A DNA stretch of 64,000 bases. It comes from Schistocephalus solidus. Taxonomy: Eukaryota; Platyhelminthes; Cestoda; Diphyllobothriidea; Diphyllobothriidae. Shown one piece after another: positions 31,441 through 43,975 of the stretch. Position numbers and translations under genes: made by a program. The stretch is from positions 32,102 to 96,101 of the forward strand of contig WEDG01003476.1 in the NCBI GenBank assembly GCA_017591395.1. The letters run 5' to 3'. The stretch's first letter is position 1, and every line of letters begins with the position of its first letter. Under the pieces are notes generated by a model. The model made no database searches and was not told the origin of the DNA. It saw nothing but the letters and a program-made list of their open reading frames with translations.

Positions 31441-31805
31441 TCCCGTGTTCGAATTTTGCCGGCTCACTGCCTTTCTTAGACCTTCTCTCTTCAATTTTTT
31501 TACCCGTTTTTTCGGGCGACTATTCAAAAGTCTGTCGGTCCCAGGAGTACGTAGAAATTTACCAAGTTGTTTTCTTTTTCTGCTGATGCTTTGTGAGTTT
31601 TGGCTTTTGAGCTGTCTGTTGAGAATCTGGTAACACGTTTAATGAGAGGAAAGGGGTCCAAACAGTGGAACGAGAATTGCAGGCAATGGCAGATGAGACT
31701 GTTGAATGCACGGAGGTCGCAGGATTGGCGAAAATGGCCTGTTTGCCCGCATTCGAGTCTTAACTAGTCGCGATTTAATCTCCAGTAATGATGCTGGATG
31801 TTTTC

Positions 31806-31870
31806 GTTTATGAACGCTCACCGATCGTTAACGGAACTCGCTCGTCTCTTGCAGCCTTGGGACCATTTCA
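31806..31870 (+). repeat. SINE 5' fragment
   Basis: ATGAACGCTCACCGATCGTTAACGGAACTCGCTCGTC matches the first part of the SINE at 49,990 and breaks off before the tRNA-like part. Confidence 0.6.
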
Positions 31871-31949
31871 CTGAAAGTAGTATAAACTTTCGCGAGCTCA
31901 CCGTTTGCCTTAGCAGTGAACGGGACAAGTAGAGGTTCTGGCCCTTGCT

Positions 31950-32290
31950 GATGGTCAGCAGGCCGGCGAACTATTAGCTGGCAGGCCACACAAGAAATTC
32001 CATCTCGTCAAACATGAAGATGTGTCCGGGTGCCGTCGAATGGGCCGCGACTTGACAGCTGACATCTCTTCTCCTCACTTTGCTACATATTGGGTTATTT
32101 GCGTCAGAACTAATCTGGCCGTATCTGCAGCGTAGTTGCCTCTTCCGTGACTGCACCGGGTCTAAAAATGCCTCCGAACGTTCCCTGTCGTAGAAACGGG
32201 TCCTTTGGGTTCGTTACTTGGCGCTTGATAGTTGCTCCTGCTTTGTGCGCAACTCCAACCCCAAGTCGTGCGAAAAGGCAGTTGCGTTAT
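31950..32290 (-). mobile_element. PLE endonuclease relic
   Basis: The - strand reads ATIKRQV.NPKDPFLRQGT (about 32,240-32,180), the linker before the endonuclease as at 56.5 kb, and CQVAAHSTAPGHIFMFDEMEFL (about 32,065-32,000), its C-terminal half. The GIY-YIG part between is scrambled by frameshifts. Confidence 0.6.
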
Positions 32291-33487
32291 CTGAGATGTT
32301 CTTGACTTTCCGGAGCGATCGCCAAGACCAACAAGTAGCCTTTATGGTAACGCCAGCCAGTCAGTCACCAGTGAGGAGAGGATGGTAATATTGCACTCAT
32401 TTAACTGGACTTTATGCGATAGCCGTTCACGCCTAGGCTGGGTGCGGCAAACCCCTAATCTCCTAATCTCCGCACACAATCTGTTTGCCGGCAAAGCGGA
32501 TTGGCTGGCAGCCTTGGCAGGCCAAAATTAACATTTGACCGAGAATCAAATGTGAACGACAGAAAAGTACACATCGTCATTTGCATGGCCGTTTGCCAGT
32601 CGAGCGCTTTGGACCGGGCCATTCCCGAGTGGATAAGGAGCAGCCATCCCGAAAGGTTGTGACCAGGACACCGCGAGAAAGTACTTGTGATCCTCAGCCA
32701 GCCGACTTTGCATCCTGGGGCCTTGATCAGGACGACTGAGGTGCACGCATGAACTTTTCCTACCTTCTTCTACTGTTGTTCATTTAACATCATTCTGGGG
32801 AACTCCGAAGAACCCACTTAGTAGGGTACAACACGTTAATTTTGTCTCCCTTACAATGATAACTATGTGAAAGTTCAAATTGAATTCAAATGGGGTGCCT
32901 TTTGCGCTGCGAGTTTGGGCTCGGGGCAGCGATCCACATCTCCCTTCTTCAACACATTTTCAAAAAATCCCTCACCTAATTTATGCATTGAGGCGTGCTG
33001 ATTAGAGGTCATCTTCTGCCTCGTGCTAGCACTGACATTGTACTGCGTGCACAGCGTGTGCAAGATCTATTCTTCATTAGAATTCACTGGTAGTGTTTGC
33101 AGTTTCGTACTTGTTTGATATGACACCTAGGACTCCCTCCCTTTCTCCATGACCCAAAAACCATGCCATGGGTGACGAGTATTTACGGTATATTTGCTGC
33201 CCCATGAACTGTCAACCAAAATTCTAAAATCTGTTTTCGTTTCGAAAGAATTACGCAAGTAGGGGTTGCAATATTAATTCTCGGGCAACATAATTCAAGA
33301 CAGGATGCCGGCTTTTTAGTGAGCTTTTTTCAGCCATCTGCAACGATATACTGTAAAACTGACCATGTAGGTAGCATAATCTTCCACATTAAATTTCGGT
33401 GCCTTTATAAATGCAAATATAGTTTATAGTAAACATGCATGCAAGTATTTTTCAGGCATGAGTAGAGGGTAGCATTCGGTTTTTAAA
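32291..33487. other. Non-coding stretch, nothing recognised
   Basis: No repeat or gene identified; short frames only. Confidence 0.4.
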
Positions 33488-35427
33488 AGCAATTCTCACT
33501 GCCACTCCCACCCCCATTACCACGAATGGCAACACCCAGTAACTCCTGATTTCTCCTGCCCACACTGCAACCCCACCTGCACCACACACATCGGCCTAGT
33601 CGGTCACTTGCGAATCCGTCGCACAGAGATAGGTGAATCAGTGCCTGGAGCACCAACCCAGAGCAAAGATTGCCGCACCCATTGCCCTCACTGCCCTCGT
33701 GCATTCACGCACCCCACATGGGCCTATTCACTCACATGCGCATCCATGTCAGCGGCATTCACCGCACTGTTGATAACACCGATACCTTATGCAACCCTCC
33801 ACTCCTGCCATTCTCACCGCCACTGCCACCCCCCACTACCACGAAGCAACAACCCCCCAGCCCCTCCCGATTTCCCCTGCCCACACTGCGCCCGCACATT
33901 CACCTCACGCATAAGCCTGGCCGATCACGTGCGAATCCATCGCACGGAGCCTGGTGAAGCAGTGTCTGGGGCTCCGACATACAGTCGCCGCGCCCGCCTC
34001 CATTGTCCTCACTGCTCCCGCATGGGCCTATTAGGATACGTGCGCCTCCACTACAACCTGCGGTAAACCACATCAGCGCACACTACCTCCACCAATCCAT
34101 ACACAACACCATTACCATGTACCTGAGGAGCACCAACATACACCCGCCACACCCAACTCAACTGCCTGCACTGCCCACACACATTCACACACCGCATGGG
34201 TCTATTCGGTTACATGCGCATCCATGACAGTGAAATTTACCGGAATGTCAACAACACCGATACCCCATGCACACCCTGCGCTCCGGCCATTCTTACCGCC
34301 ACTGTCATTGCCATGAACGACAACCCCCGAGCCACTCCTTCTCGGATCACCACTGTTAAGGCCAAAAGGGCGGCACGCAAGTCAAAACGCCCCGGACGAG
34401 CACCACAAATACTCAAACCCTCCTAACATGCCCACACTGCAAATGCACCTTACTAGCGTGAATCGGCCTGGTCGGACACCTTCGGCAACAACAATCTAAC
34501 AAGGACTTCTTTGTCAGCGAACATCCCTTCTGCCAACCCTGCTTGGAACTTCAAAATAACGACTCCCAACACCGGTGATCAAACTACCGAGGTCCCGTCT
34601 CCTCGATCACTGGCACCACTCTCCCTACTACAACCCCAGCGTCAATCATAGTGACGATCACCAGTGGCACCACTTTCCTCACTCCCACCACCTAAGGGAC
34701 CAGTTCCGACTACCCACCACCTGCTACCTCTATCACCACCGTCGCCCCCATTTTTAGTGTGATCGCACATTCACCTCACCACATGGGCCTTGTCGGACGC
34801 ATGCTTCTCCACGATAACCTAAGGTAAACCAGCAAAGACTAGAGCACATCAACGCACACCAACACAAACGTATTACTACCCACTAGTACCGCATATGTCA
34901 CTCACTGCAAGCAGATGCACTTGAGACTATCATGGTTTCCTAGAAGTTGGGGCTTGGATGGCTGCCAGCTACGCTACATAACAGATCACGCCATCAGCCC
35001 AGTGTGTGTTGTGCGTTGAGTTGCTAACCAGTAGACTGGGAGTCAGATGGCAATGGCTCTTTCTTGCCCTCTGGTTTTGGTAATCCCGGTGTGAGTTTCA
35101 AGGGCACATAAAACCGGTTTCGCTGGCCCGTCAACCAATACACCCATTCCTACATCAGACAGCTGACCGACTCGGACGGTGTGGGAGAGCGTGAGGTCGA
35201 CGGTTCAGCGCATTTTCCTCACTATAAACAATCTGGAGCCATCACGGTGCGCTAAAGGCTGTGACTTGGAAGGTTGGCAACCGACTGGATAACTCGGACC
35301 GCGTGGTCAGCTCACTGTGTGTTTTGTATGGAGTGACTGACTAGCGGGCTGAGAGTCAGGCTGCAATGGTTCATTCTTAATGTGGCCTTTAGGGCACTCC
35401 CACTCCGTGGGATCTGAATCAGGTATG
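33488..35427 (+). mobile_element. Zf-LINE copy D, 3' fragment with duplicated finger region
   Basis: 5'-truncated within the zinc-finger block. Finger pieces: near 33,553-33,625 (CPHC..CTTHIGLVGHLRIR), 33,670-33,745, 33,876-33,950 (CPHCARTFTSRISLADHVRIH) and 33,995-34,060. After the HYNLR stop more finger and linker sequence follows (CTHSHTAWVYS-type frame to 34,280). The KAKRAARKS linker and first finger then restart at about 34,350-34,490. The array was thus partly repeated. The 3' UTR runs from about 34,920 to 35,427 without the terminal part. Frameshifts are many; not a host zinc-finger gene. Confidence 0.75.
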
Positions 35428-38121
35428 GGCTTATATGCGACGGGTGCTAAGACGTTGCTTCGTAAAGAGAATGGTTTAATTAACATTCGTAGATGGTTTC
35501 AAGATTAAACCTTATCCCCGAAGCAAATGATTTCCCGTGATTAATATGTTCCTGGTCAGGCGGAAAACCGTCTCTGACAAGTTCCCCTTAAAATGCTCTT
35601 CTATGGAAGATTTCACGCATGTGTACCCCTGCTCTTTCTCTTTGTAATGAAACTGGATACAATCAAGCAACACTGGGATAGTTGTTTCAGACCTATTAGC
35701 CATCGTCGGCTAGTCCAATTTTGCGGAAACGCCTGGAAAATCCCAGCTCGGCTGCGTGAGGAATGAGCCACGCCTTGTAGTAATATCTCGAAATTCACGG
35801 AGATGATGTCGCTAAAGTCAAATGAATTTCGAAAATTTGCAAATTTTGGACGGACAACTAAGAAGGCCTATGTATACATATGGTATTCACTAAATACGTC
35901 CTCAAAACACGGGAAGTTTATTATAAAATTGATGCGTTTTCGGCTGCCTGAGAACCCGAACCACGCATTATCTTTTGCATCCGAGTTCGAGCCTGAACTT
36001 CCCCATCGAATCCTCGTAGCAGAATGCAGCGAAGGGACCGAAACTGTGCACTATTGCCTCACCTGTATTTTTAAGTTATACCTCTCAACTACGGACTAAT
36101 CACCACCTCATGACCGCCTTTTAGGCTCTGGACCGGAATTACAAGACAAAGCGTGCTTTTAGACCAGGTTGGTGAGCACCACTGTAGTTTAACTGTAAGT
36201 AGATCAAAGGCAGGCAGGTTGGCTATGCTTTCCCTGCTTGTGATCAGGCCTCAGTATTCCTTCGTGTTGTCATAATACGCATTTCTAGGCTTCACTTCCC
36301 TCTGGCTGGCAGTATTTCAATAGCGCGAGCCTACTAGGGCGTTTATCCTGGTTTATTTGTGTTATGGTGCCTTCGCCTAGCGCTGGGAGAGTACGTATCA
36401 CCTGCGGATGGGAGGCAAATTCCTCAGGTTTCTTTCACTCGGAAAGTTGTGTTCATTGTCCCTCTTTAGGGTGAAGGTAGTTTATAACCAGCTTCTCAGC
36501 ATAAACGCGTTAAGGTGCCCGTCTTCAGCAGAGCAACGTAAAGGAGCCCAGCTCTAAGTTCTACTTTCTTTCCGTTTGTCAGCACGCTCTTTTATTGTGT
36601 CCGATTTTTTTCTCCGATTTCCAGAGTATTTATTATCAATGACTACCGTGTCTCTGCATATATGCCCTGTTGAGAAGGCATTTTATAGGCTTCGTAAAAC
36701 TTGGCAGTGGAACATATCGAATACTTGACAAGCAACATAGGTAAATGGACTGGTACGGTGCTTTATGAATCGCCCTTTCCCGATCTTAAAAATGCCCGTA
36801 ATTAGAAACCTTTAAATCTAAAAACTACCCTTTCTTAATGTTTAAATTTTAACAAAGACGTAACTGTCTAGCAAATGAGAACAATAAACTTATTTTCTTC
36901 CTGTTTTCTATGAAATATATCTGAATTTATCGGAGTAGCCATGTTTCACAGATTGCAGTTCGCGCTGGCGGCCGGAGAGACACTCGTTTAATGGCCGGCA
37001 TTCTGATGTTGCTACATATTCCTGGATTAGGCTGCTTGCTAATTACTAGTAAGAACCGAATTAGCTTATTTTTTTCTAATTGAGCAAGAATTTCAGAATT
37101 TGTCATTGAAATTTCATGAGACAGGGTATTTACCTTACTGCGGAAGAAAATGCATTCATACATCTTACTTAAAATGCATGTTATTTCTGACTTCCGACTG
37201 AAAACCTGCCGGAATTAAAATTCACTCCAATTGAACCTGATGAACTTTAAAATTTTGCGTCGTTACTCCACTTTGATAAATATCTATTTAAAAGGAACTG
37301 GAAATCCATAGCACCCGTCTAAGCTAGATTATGCCACTGCCTCGGACCCTGGGGGGTGGTTTCAACCGGTGAACCCAGTGACATCGATGCAAGATATATG
37401 CCCGTTGCATCTCTTTTCAACCTGCAAGCCATCACAAAGCCTCAAGTGCCTTTTGCCTCAGTCAGGTCGATGTACCTAGCTAGTCGCTGACAGTGCTGGC
37501 GGAAAATGAAACATTGCCAAAATGGGGCGTAATGGTACGCTGATTTTAGTGTGTGTGTGAGCACTGCGCATTCAGTCTGCGCACTGTTAGCTGTGAAGAC
37601 ACTAGACCCCACACCACACACACTCACAAATGACACGACCCCGCAGCTTACATGCTAATGGCGATACCCTGCAGACACACTGTGGTGTACACCCTCAGCT
37701 CATTGGAATTCAGGTGGAGATGGCGAACTGCAGTCATTGGTCACCTGCGGCTAGTGTCAGTCTGTGTGAATGTGTGTAGTCGCCATCCCCGGTGCTAAGG
37801 TTTGCGGTATTTGCACGCACACGAGCGTTAGACCAGGAGGGCACCGGTAGTGCATCTTTCGAAGTCACAGCATCCCCCGTACGTTTACCCCCTTTTCAAG
37901 TGTTGCAAATTAATACTTCTTTGCAAAATTCTTTTTGGTAATGCTAACTTTTATTTAGGGGTTACAGGTTAATCATACTTAGAGCACAGGTAATAGCTTA
38001 AAGCCCAGACACGTGTTTCGCCGGTATTCTGCCGCTGTTTAACACAGCTGCGAGGGGTCCGGTTCATCAGTGGGTCCCCCAGCATTCCCTGCGTGCTTTC
38101 TGGCAAATAATTCAGTCTATA
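35428..38121. other. Non-coding stretch
   Basis: No gene recognised. A 98-codon frame (35,803-36,099) has no domain. 37,540-37,800 holds several short TG/CA-rich runs. Confidence 0.4.
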
Positions 38122-38340
38122 AATTGCTGCTTTTTAATTTCCTCAGAAATTAATCGCTAACTTGGAGTAAATCCGTCTATTTGAAGGCTGATAGGCGTAG
38201 ACTGAAAGTTGATACGAATATTTGGGCCGAATTTTACGTGGTCCAAACACCAACTTACAGTCTAAGCCTGTAAACCTTCAAAAAGAGTGATTAAGCCCAA
38301 GTTAGCGATTGATTTTTGAGGAAATTAAAAAGTAGCAATT
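38122..38340. repeat. Foldback (hairpin) element
   Basis: Inverted repeat with arms of about 95 bp: left 38,122-38,216 starting ATTGCTGCTTTTTAATTTCC, right about 38,244-38,340 ending in its imperfect reverse complement, with a loop of roughly 25 bp. A third single arm occurs at 48,100-48,168. It looks like a MITE or foldback transposon. Confidence 0.7.
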
Positions 38341-38399
38341 ACTTTTTATGGCCACCTGGAACACAGGAAGCACGCGCGCAATGTGGATGGTTTGTGCCA

Positions 38400-38660
38400 A
38401 ATTCCAACTGCACCAGGGTTAGGTTTAATGTTGTATTTAGAGTTCAGTTTATATTTAAAGATAGGGTTAGTGTTAACTGTAGATTAGGGGGTCAAGAGTA
38501 GAGCTCTGGGGTAGGTTTATATTAGGGTGAATGTGAGAGTTAGGACACACGTTTATCTATCCTCCCTGAAATTACGCGCAGGGCTATCTTTATTACTTGG
38601 CCGGGATGTCACGATTTCCGCGTTCAGTTTAGGTGGCCAGAAAAGTCATCCTTACCTTGT
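38400..38660 (-). repeat. Dispersed CCCTAA-rich repeat, reverse copy
   Basis: GGGTTAG words from 38,415 to 38,545, then a block whose reverse complement reads CCAAGTAATAAAGATAGCCCTGCGCGTAATTTCAGGGAGG, as at 26.86 kb. Confidence 0.6.
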
Positions 38661-38924
38661 TTTGTTTTTCTTCAACGGAAACCTAAGGAAATTTCCCGTA
38701 AAGGGGTTGAAAATCGGCCAGAAAGTGGGGCCAGCAAGTGCTGTAGTCGTAGTTTGTCCGTGTAAACTAGCATGCCATTTGTGGGTGCCAATTTTCAAAG
38801 GGCCTCCAATTCGAAAAATTGAATTATTTTTGCGCTTACTGGGTGAGGCAGTGGGTGTGCACCAATCGCGTTAGTAGACACTTGAACCCTTGTGTTTTGG
38901 ACCTCTTGCTCGAACTAAACAGTA

Positions 38925-39080
38925 GCCGTACAGGGTTAGGGGTTGAACTTTCTAACCAATAGGTCGCGGGTTCGGACCTCAGAGGTTGTTGCAAAATCTG
39001 GGTGGGGTATGGCTGGCTGATGACGACTACTACACCAGAAATGCCCATTAAAGTTGCCCCCGTCTCTGTCGGTAATGCAA
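38925..39080 (+). repeat. Hammerhead SINE, degraded
   Basis: GGTCGCGGGTTCGGACCTC (B-box region, 38,962-38,980), then CTGATGA at 39,017-39,023 and GAAA at 39,038-39,041. Stem II can no longer pair, so the ribozyme should be dead. Confidence 0.65.
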
Positions 39081-42000
39081 TTCTGAGTTTTTTGTTCATC
39101 GTCGATCCGTGAGCAGACCCACATTCGATCTCTCTTGCTACCATGACAATTTGTGTTTGTTCGAATGACTTCACTCTTAACTGCCTCAGACTTTGCTTGA
39201 TTAAAAGACATTTTAACTAAAAATGTAGAAGTCAAAGGTAAAATTTGCATAACTTCCTTTTTGCGAAATGAATTTAAAATTACACTCGTTCAATGTGCTC
39301 AGATGTCACAGTTGTCAACAAAATAAAAGCATTCCTCGACTGACACTGAGCGGACTTGTTTCCCTTTAAGATGTAGAATACATAGGTAAAACCAACTGAC
39401 CTTTGACCTCCTTGTCCGTGGTTTGCACACTGTTCATGTTAGTATCATAAATAGGAGGGTATGTTATAAGATAATTTTACTCATTGTTCTAACTCTCCTG
39501 AGCTTTCTAGTAATCTGCACACTTATCCCTGAAGATTTAAAGGCCAGTGGTTGGAGGATGCAAAGTTTATGACATATTCAACGTTATTTAACTGTGCTTT
39601 CATTTTAAAAAAAAACTGTTGTTTAACTAAGGCCACCAATCTGAGTCAAAAGTCCACTCGTTTATTAGAGCACTTTGGTTTCTCCTTGAATATCGACCCA
39701 GTCATGTGCGCAAATTGCATTATGAAATAATTACACCTACAGTCCTCTGGATCATATTTGCCCGAAAAACGCACATTAACTAACATGTCTTTGTTGTTGT
39801 GTAGAAGGTTTCGTTTTTAATCATTTTTTTGCGTAAAACAGGAGTTTCATATCCATTTGAAATTTCTTTACTGATTCCCGTGTTTTTTGCAAAGAAATCT
39901 GCACTTTCAGGAATTTTTATTGTTTAAAAAATATAAGTTATATTTCCGTTTAAAACATAACTACCTCTCCTAGCATGTGCTTGTGAGTTCGCTTTCGGTT
40001 ATGCTATTACAATCAACAGGGGAGTTCAGCTCTAAAGTTTTGGAAACAAACTGTTAGCTGGAATACAGTTGCGACACAGTTAAGTAGTTGAATACGTTAC
40101 CTTTTTTGCATATTACTCGTTTAATATATACCCTTGCCTTTATAATGCACTGTTTCAGATTATTCAAAGTCATTGTTTTATCGTTTACTACATGATTTAT
40201 GAGTATTTCCCAGAGGAAGAAATGATTTAATCTAATGAGCTCTAACATCTTTCTAACTCTGGCCCGATGCATAATAATTTTTAATAGCATGAAGATGTTC
40301 TTCGATTTTTAAAGGGTCATCGCGTATACATCATGTTCAAAATGAAAGGATGCGAAAATAAATTCAAAATTAGTTAAAATGAGCCTCAGGTTATGCAAAT
40401 TGAAGGGTTACGTTTTGAACATTTGCTATAAACCTATGTAATAACATTTTTCCATTCATTTTTAAATTTTAATTTGGTATATTCTAGGGAACTGTATCAT
40501 TTTTAAACCAGACAGTGTGTGGTTTTTTGACCAACTACTGTGAGTTCATGGGCGAGGGTATGCGGCTTATAATTTTGAAACTGCAAAATGCAAAAAAATA
40601 CCAGACAGGGTCCAAAATCAATTAAAACTCTAAGATATAACTTCGATAAGGAATTTTTAGGAAGACGTACTTTCCTGCCAAATTAGGGTATATTTATGCT
40701 TGCTTTTCATAAAATATGTTTTAATTTAGCGGGGCACGTAAGGTCAATGGAAAAAATCCTACTACCTCGGCGGTCATTTTAGTGAGTGCAGTTTTCTTGA
40801 GCACCCACAAAAACCTACATCTAAAAGCCGGAATCCTGACGTTACTAGAATTGCGCTGCAGAAAGTGATCACTTTAGATGAAAACACTTCAGAATTTTGC
40901 TCGAGGCTTCGTGGAAAATGCAACGTAGTGTAGGCCTAAATTTGCACCAGTACCGAAATTCAGTGCGAAAAATCAGCGGAACTTGCATACTTTTTTTCTA
41001 TACGACGGGCTTTACATGTATGGTTTGAAATCCATCCGATCAAAAACCATCAGGAATTATCTTAGAATGACTTCGCATACAAAGCGGCAGGGTCACATTA
41101 TTGAAGTAATTATTCTCATCCATTCGATCGCTGTTTCCGAGCATGTGCTCGGAGCAGGGCGAGGGGCTTCAGGACCAAGACTTGCGCAGCATTTACTGCA
41201 CTCACTTCTCCCTCAGCCAGGGCGTGAGCCTGTGTCTAGGCGTGCCTTTGACGATGCCCGTGTGTGTACCATGACCTAAACCTCGTGTTCGGCCAGTGAT
41301 CTACCGCATAGATGTAAGGGCACATTTTTCGTCACCTGAAATCATAGTTAAAGTCCTTAATCAGTATTTTACAAATGTAGGCATCGATTGCATGAAAATG
41401 GCAGAAGAGGCGTACACCCCTGGTGATATCTCAGTATTTTTGAGTCCTGACTTTGACGGCAAGGGTTAAGACCTCATAAGTCATCGAAAAAATTCTGTCA
41501 TGCGATGAGCCCGTTGCCCGAAGCTAAAAGAGAAACCTATGGTTCCCCGGTCACTACACTTTATCACAACGCATGTGTATCTGCCGACCAGGGAAGAATC
41601 TCGAAAGGATATTATCATGTTCAGAATATAATTCGGTGTTTTCATTTACTCCAACTGTATTCAAACGTCTTCCCCACAACGTCTGCCTTCGTTGTGCATG
41701 TTCGACTTAAAATAGTATGCTCCTAATGGCCGGAAAGCATTTTCCGAACTTGTTCAGTTCCGCGCCCGTTTATGTGCGTTTTTTTAAAATATGGTACCGT
41801 TTCAACAACCTAAGAAGATGAGAATCGTGCACGGATTGACATTTTGTGGAGTGCTGCGAAACATTCCAACCACAAAACTTTGCAACCCGTGTTTCGTGCT
41901 CGCCAGGTCTTACGAGAGCACGTATCGGGTAGTCGAACTGCTGGCAGTAAGAAATAGCAGTAAGCTTTTAATTTAATTTTGAAACTGAAAATTTCATCAA

Positions 42001-42756
42001 AAAGCAGAACGTCCTGACGGTTGTGACCGGAAGTTTTCGGTCACCTCGGTGTAACGTTCAGTAATCCGCGCTGATTGCAAGTCAGAACCCAGTGTTGGCG
42101 TATCGCCCAGGCTTGCCGGTCTAAATTTCTGACGGGCGGTGCCATGACCAATCAGCAATCGAAATTTTTCTTGCAAAGGCCAATGCAGTATGGATTACAG
42201 GCCGATTTTGCGTCCTCAGCTAGCCCTCTTCTAGCCTCGGTGCGTCCTCAATTTCAGGCTGGTCAGATTGAGCTTTTTCAGGGCGATCGTGAAGCCAAGG
42301 GACCAAGGGACACACATGCTCGGGAACACTCACAACCACGTTTGGATGGCGTTCGGTTACTGTTCCAAAATTCCTAACGGAATTGGGAGGTTCCAACCTG
42401 CCCTAGGCATTTCACTGATAGCCGACTGGAATCTACGAAATATCTGTAAAATCATTTAAAATGCCCCCTTGTATCCCAGCGGTATTTTCATTCAATGAAA
42501 ATAAGTATTTCTATCAGCCAGCGATTTTATCTGAAGAGTTCAAAGTGTTATCAGACTGGACAAAAAATTGTGCTTTTGTCTTTATTGTGATCTGGTTAAG
42601 AAAAATGGGTTCCATCCCTGATTTGAGTTGTTTTAACTCGAGAGTTAATGAGGAACTAAACTGTAATTGTGCCCAATTTTTACCATTCCTTTGATCCATC
42701 CTGAGAAGTTAGTGTCTTTATAGTCTCTGATATTCTCAAGACTCGGGCCGTAAGAT
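39081..42756. other. Non-coding stretch, nothing recognised
   Basis: Long AT-rich region. Short frames (such as 40,983-41,279 and 42,075-42,377) show no domain, splice pairing or repeat relation. Confidence 0.4.
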
Positions 42757-42880
42757 AGAGCTTCGTAGCTCAGTTGTTTGTAACGCTGGTTGTGCACAAA
42801 ACTTGCAATTGTTGTCATGGGTTGGAATCCGACAGAGGCCACCTAGTTTTTCACAATTTGGTCAGGTGAATTATTGAAAT
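42757..42880 (+). repeat. Second tRNA-derived SINE family, copy 1
   Basis: GTAGCTCAGTTG is a good A box and GGTTGGAATCC a near-match B box (42,821-42,831). A tail GTTTTTCACAATTTGGTCAGGTGAATTATTG follows. A diverged direct copy lies at 43,050-43,165 (GGTAGCTCATGAGTC, GGGTTAAAACC, then TTGTGTCAGATGAATTATT). No hammerhead core. Confidence 0.6.
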
Positions 42881-43599
42881 CTGACAAAAGGCACCTATTA
42901 ATTAGGGACACTGGTATTCATCTTCTGGCTTCAAGAGTGTCAGCTTAGGAAATCCTGATGGAGCGGACGGCTGACCAAGTCGAAATTTGTGAACTTTATG
43001 CGTTGCAGCAGAAATGGCGAGTCACTTAACCCACATGTGATTTAACTCATGGCTCGCGGTCGAGACCTGGTAGCTCATGAGTCTTGCACTTGCTGTCGTG
43101 GGTTAAAACCACACCCACATCGACAAGTTTTTAAAAATTGTGTCAGATGAATTATTCTCAAGATGTTTCGTGTTCCACATTTTGAAGTCCCTAGGGAGAA
43201 TTAACTTCGCTTCTTACCCCTGTCATCCTCATCGTTCACATTTTTGGCATTTTAGACAACTGCTATGGCTCTCTTGATCGAATTGTCTTACCCACCGGTT
43301 TGCTTAAGCACGCATAACATCAGGTGCTGCAAGTTAATTGCGTTCACAGTTGTAACTAACATTGACCGGCCTTTATATTTCCAGAAAAGCTTTTGCTCAC
43401 TTCAGTCAATAGCAGCAGATACCACTTTAGAGCTATGTTTAGTCTTATTTTGAGTGAAGTTCCGGTAACATCAGTCCTTCTTCAGTCTCCTAGCCTTCCT
43501 AGCGGCCAGTTTAAATGACAACGCTCCAAATCATAAAATTGAGAATAACGCTTCTTCAATAGAAAAAATCATAAACGGAAGAACATTACCGACATAGAC

Positions 43600-43745
43600 A
43601 ACAGGGAGACTGCAATGGCCCTTTCTGGCTTAGTGGGCATCATCAGCCAGCCATAACTAAATCCAGGTGTTTCAAACTCGAGATCGGTAATTTGGAAATC
43701 CAATGCCTTCAATGTTGAGCCACTGGCTCGATTTCCTGTCGGGTG
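43600..43745 (-). repeat. Hammerhead SINE, reverse copy
   Basis: On the - strand CTGATGA (43,646-43,640) and GAAA (43,625-43,622) with GCAGTCTCCC after. Stem II is damaged. The tRNA-like part (GTTTGAAACACC) lies upstream on that strand. Confidence 0.6.
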
Positions 43746-43884
43746 CACTCGGGTATATTAATAGTGGTAGTTGGGGGGCTCACCGATCGCGTCCTGTTGT
43801 ATCTTGGGGCTCAAGCTAGAGCTCCACCAACAGCTGCAGAATAATAAAACCGATAAAGACGGGGGACACTGGTCTAACAATGTC

Positions 43885-43975
43885 TGGTTTATTAGCCATC
43901 ATCAGTTGGGTATGGCTGCCTGATGACAGCTAATTAGTCAGAAATGGTAATGCCAGTTACCCTTTGCTTTGTCGA
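43885..43975 (+). repeat. Hammerhead SINE tail
   Basis: GGGTATGGCTGCCTGATGACAGCTAATTAGTCAGAAATGG: CTGATGA at 43,920-43,926 and GAAA at 43,941-43,944. Stem II is shortened. A SINE head relic (CTCACCGATCGCG) lies at about 43,778. Confidence 0.65.

Noticed and set aside
35803..36099. 98-codon open frame as a gene
   Set aside because: No domain, no splice signals with matching phase nearby, composition like the surrounding non-coding DNA.
42757..42831. Functional tRNA gene
   Set aside because: A diverged direct copy with a shared non-tRNA tail at 43,050 shows it is a SINE.
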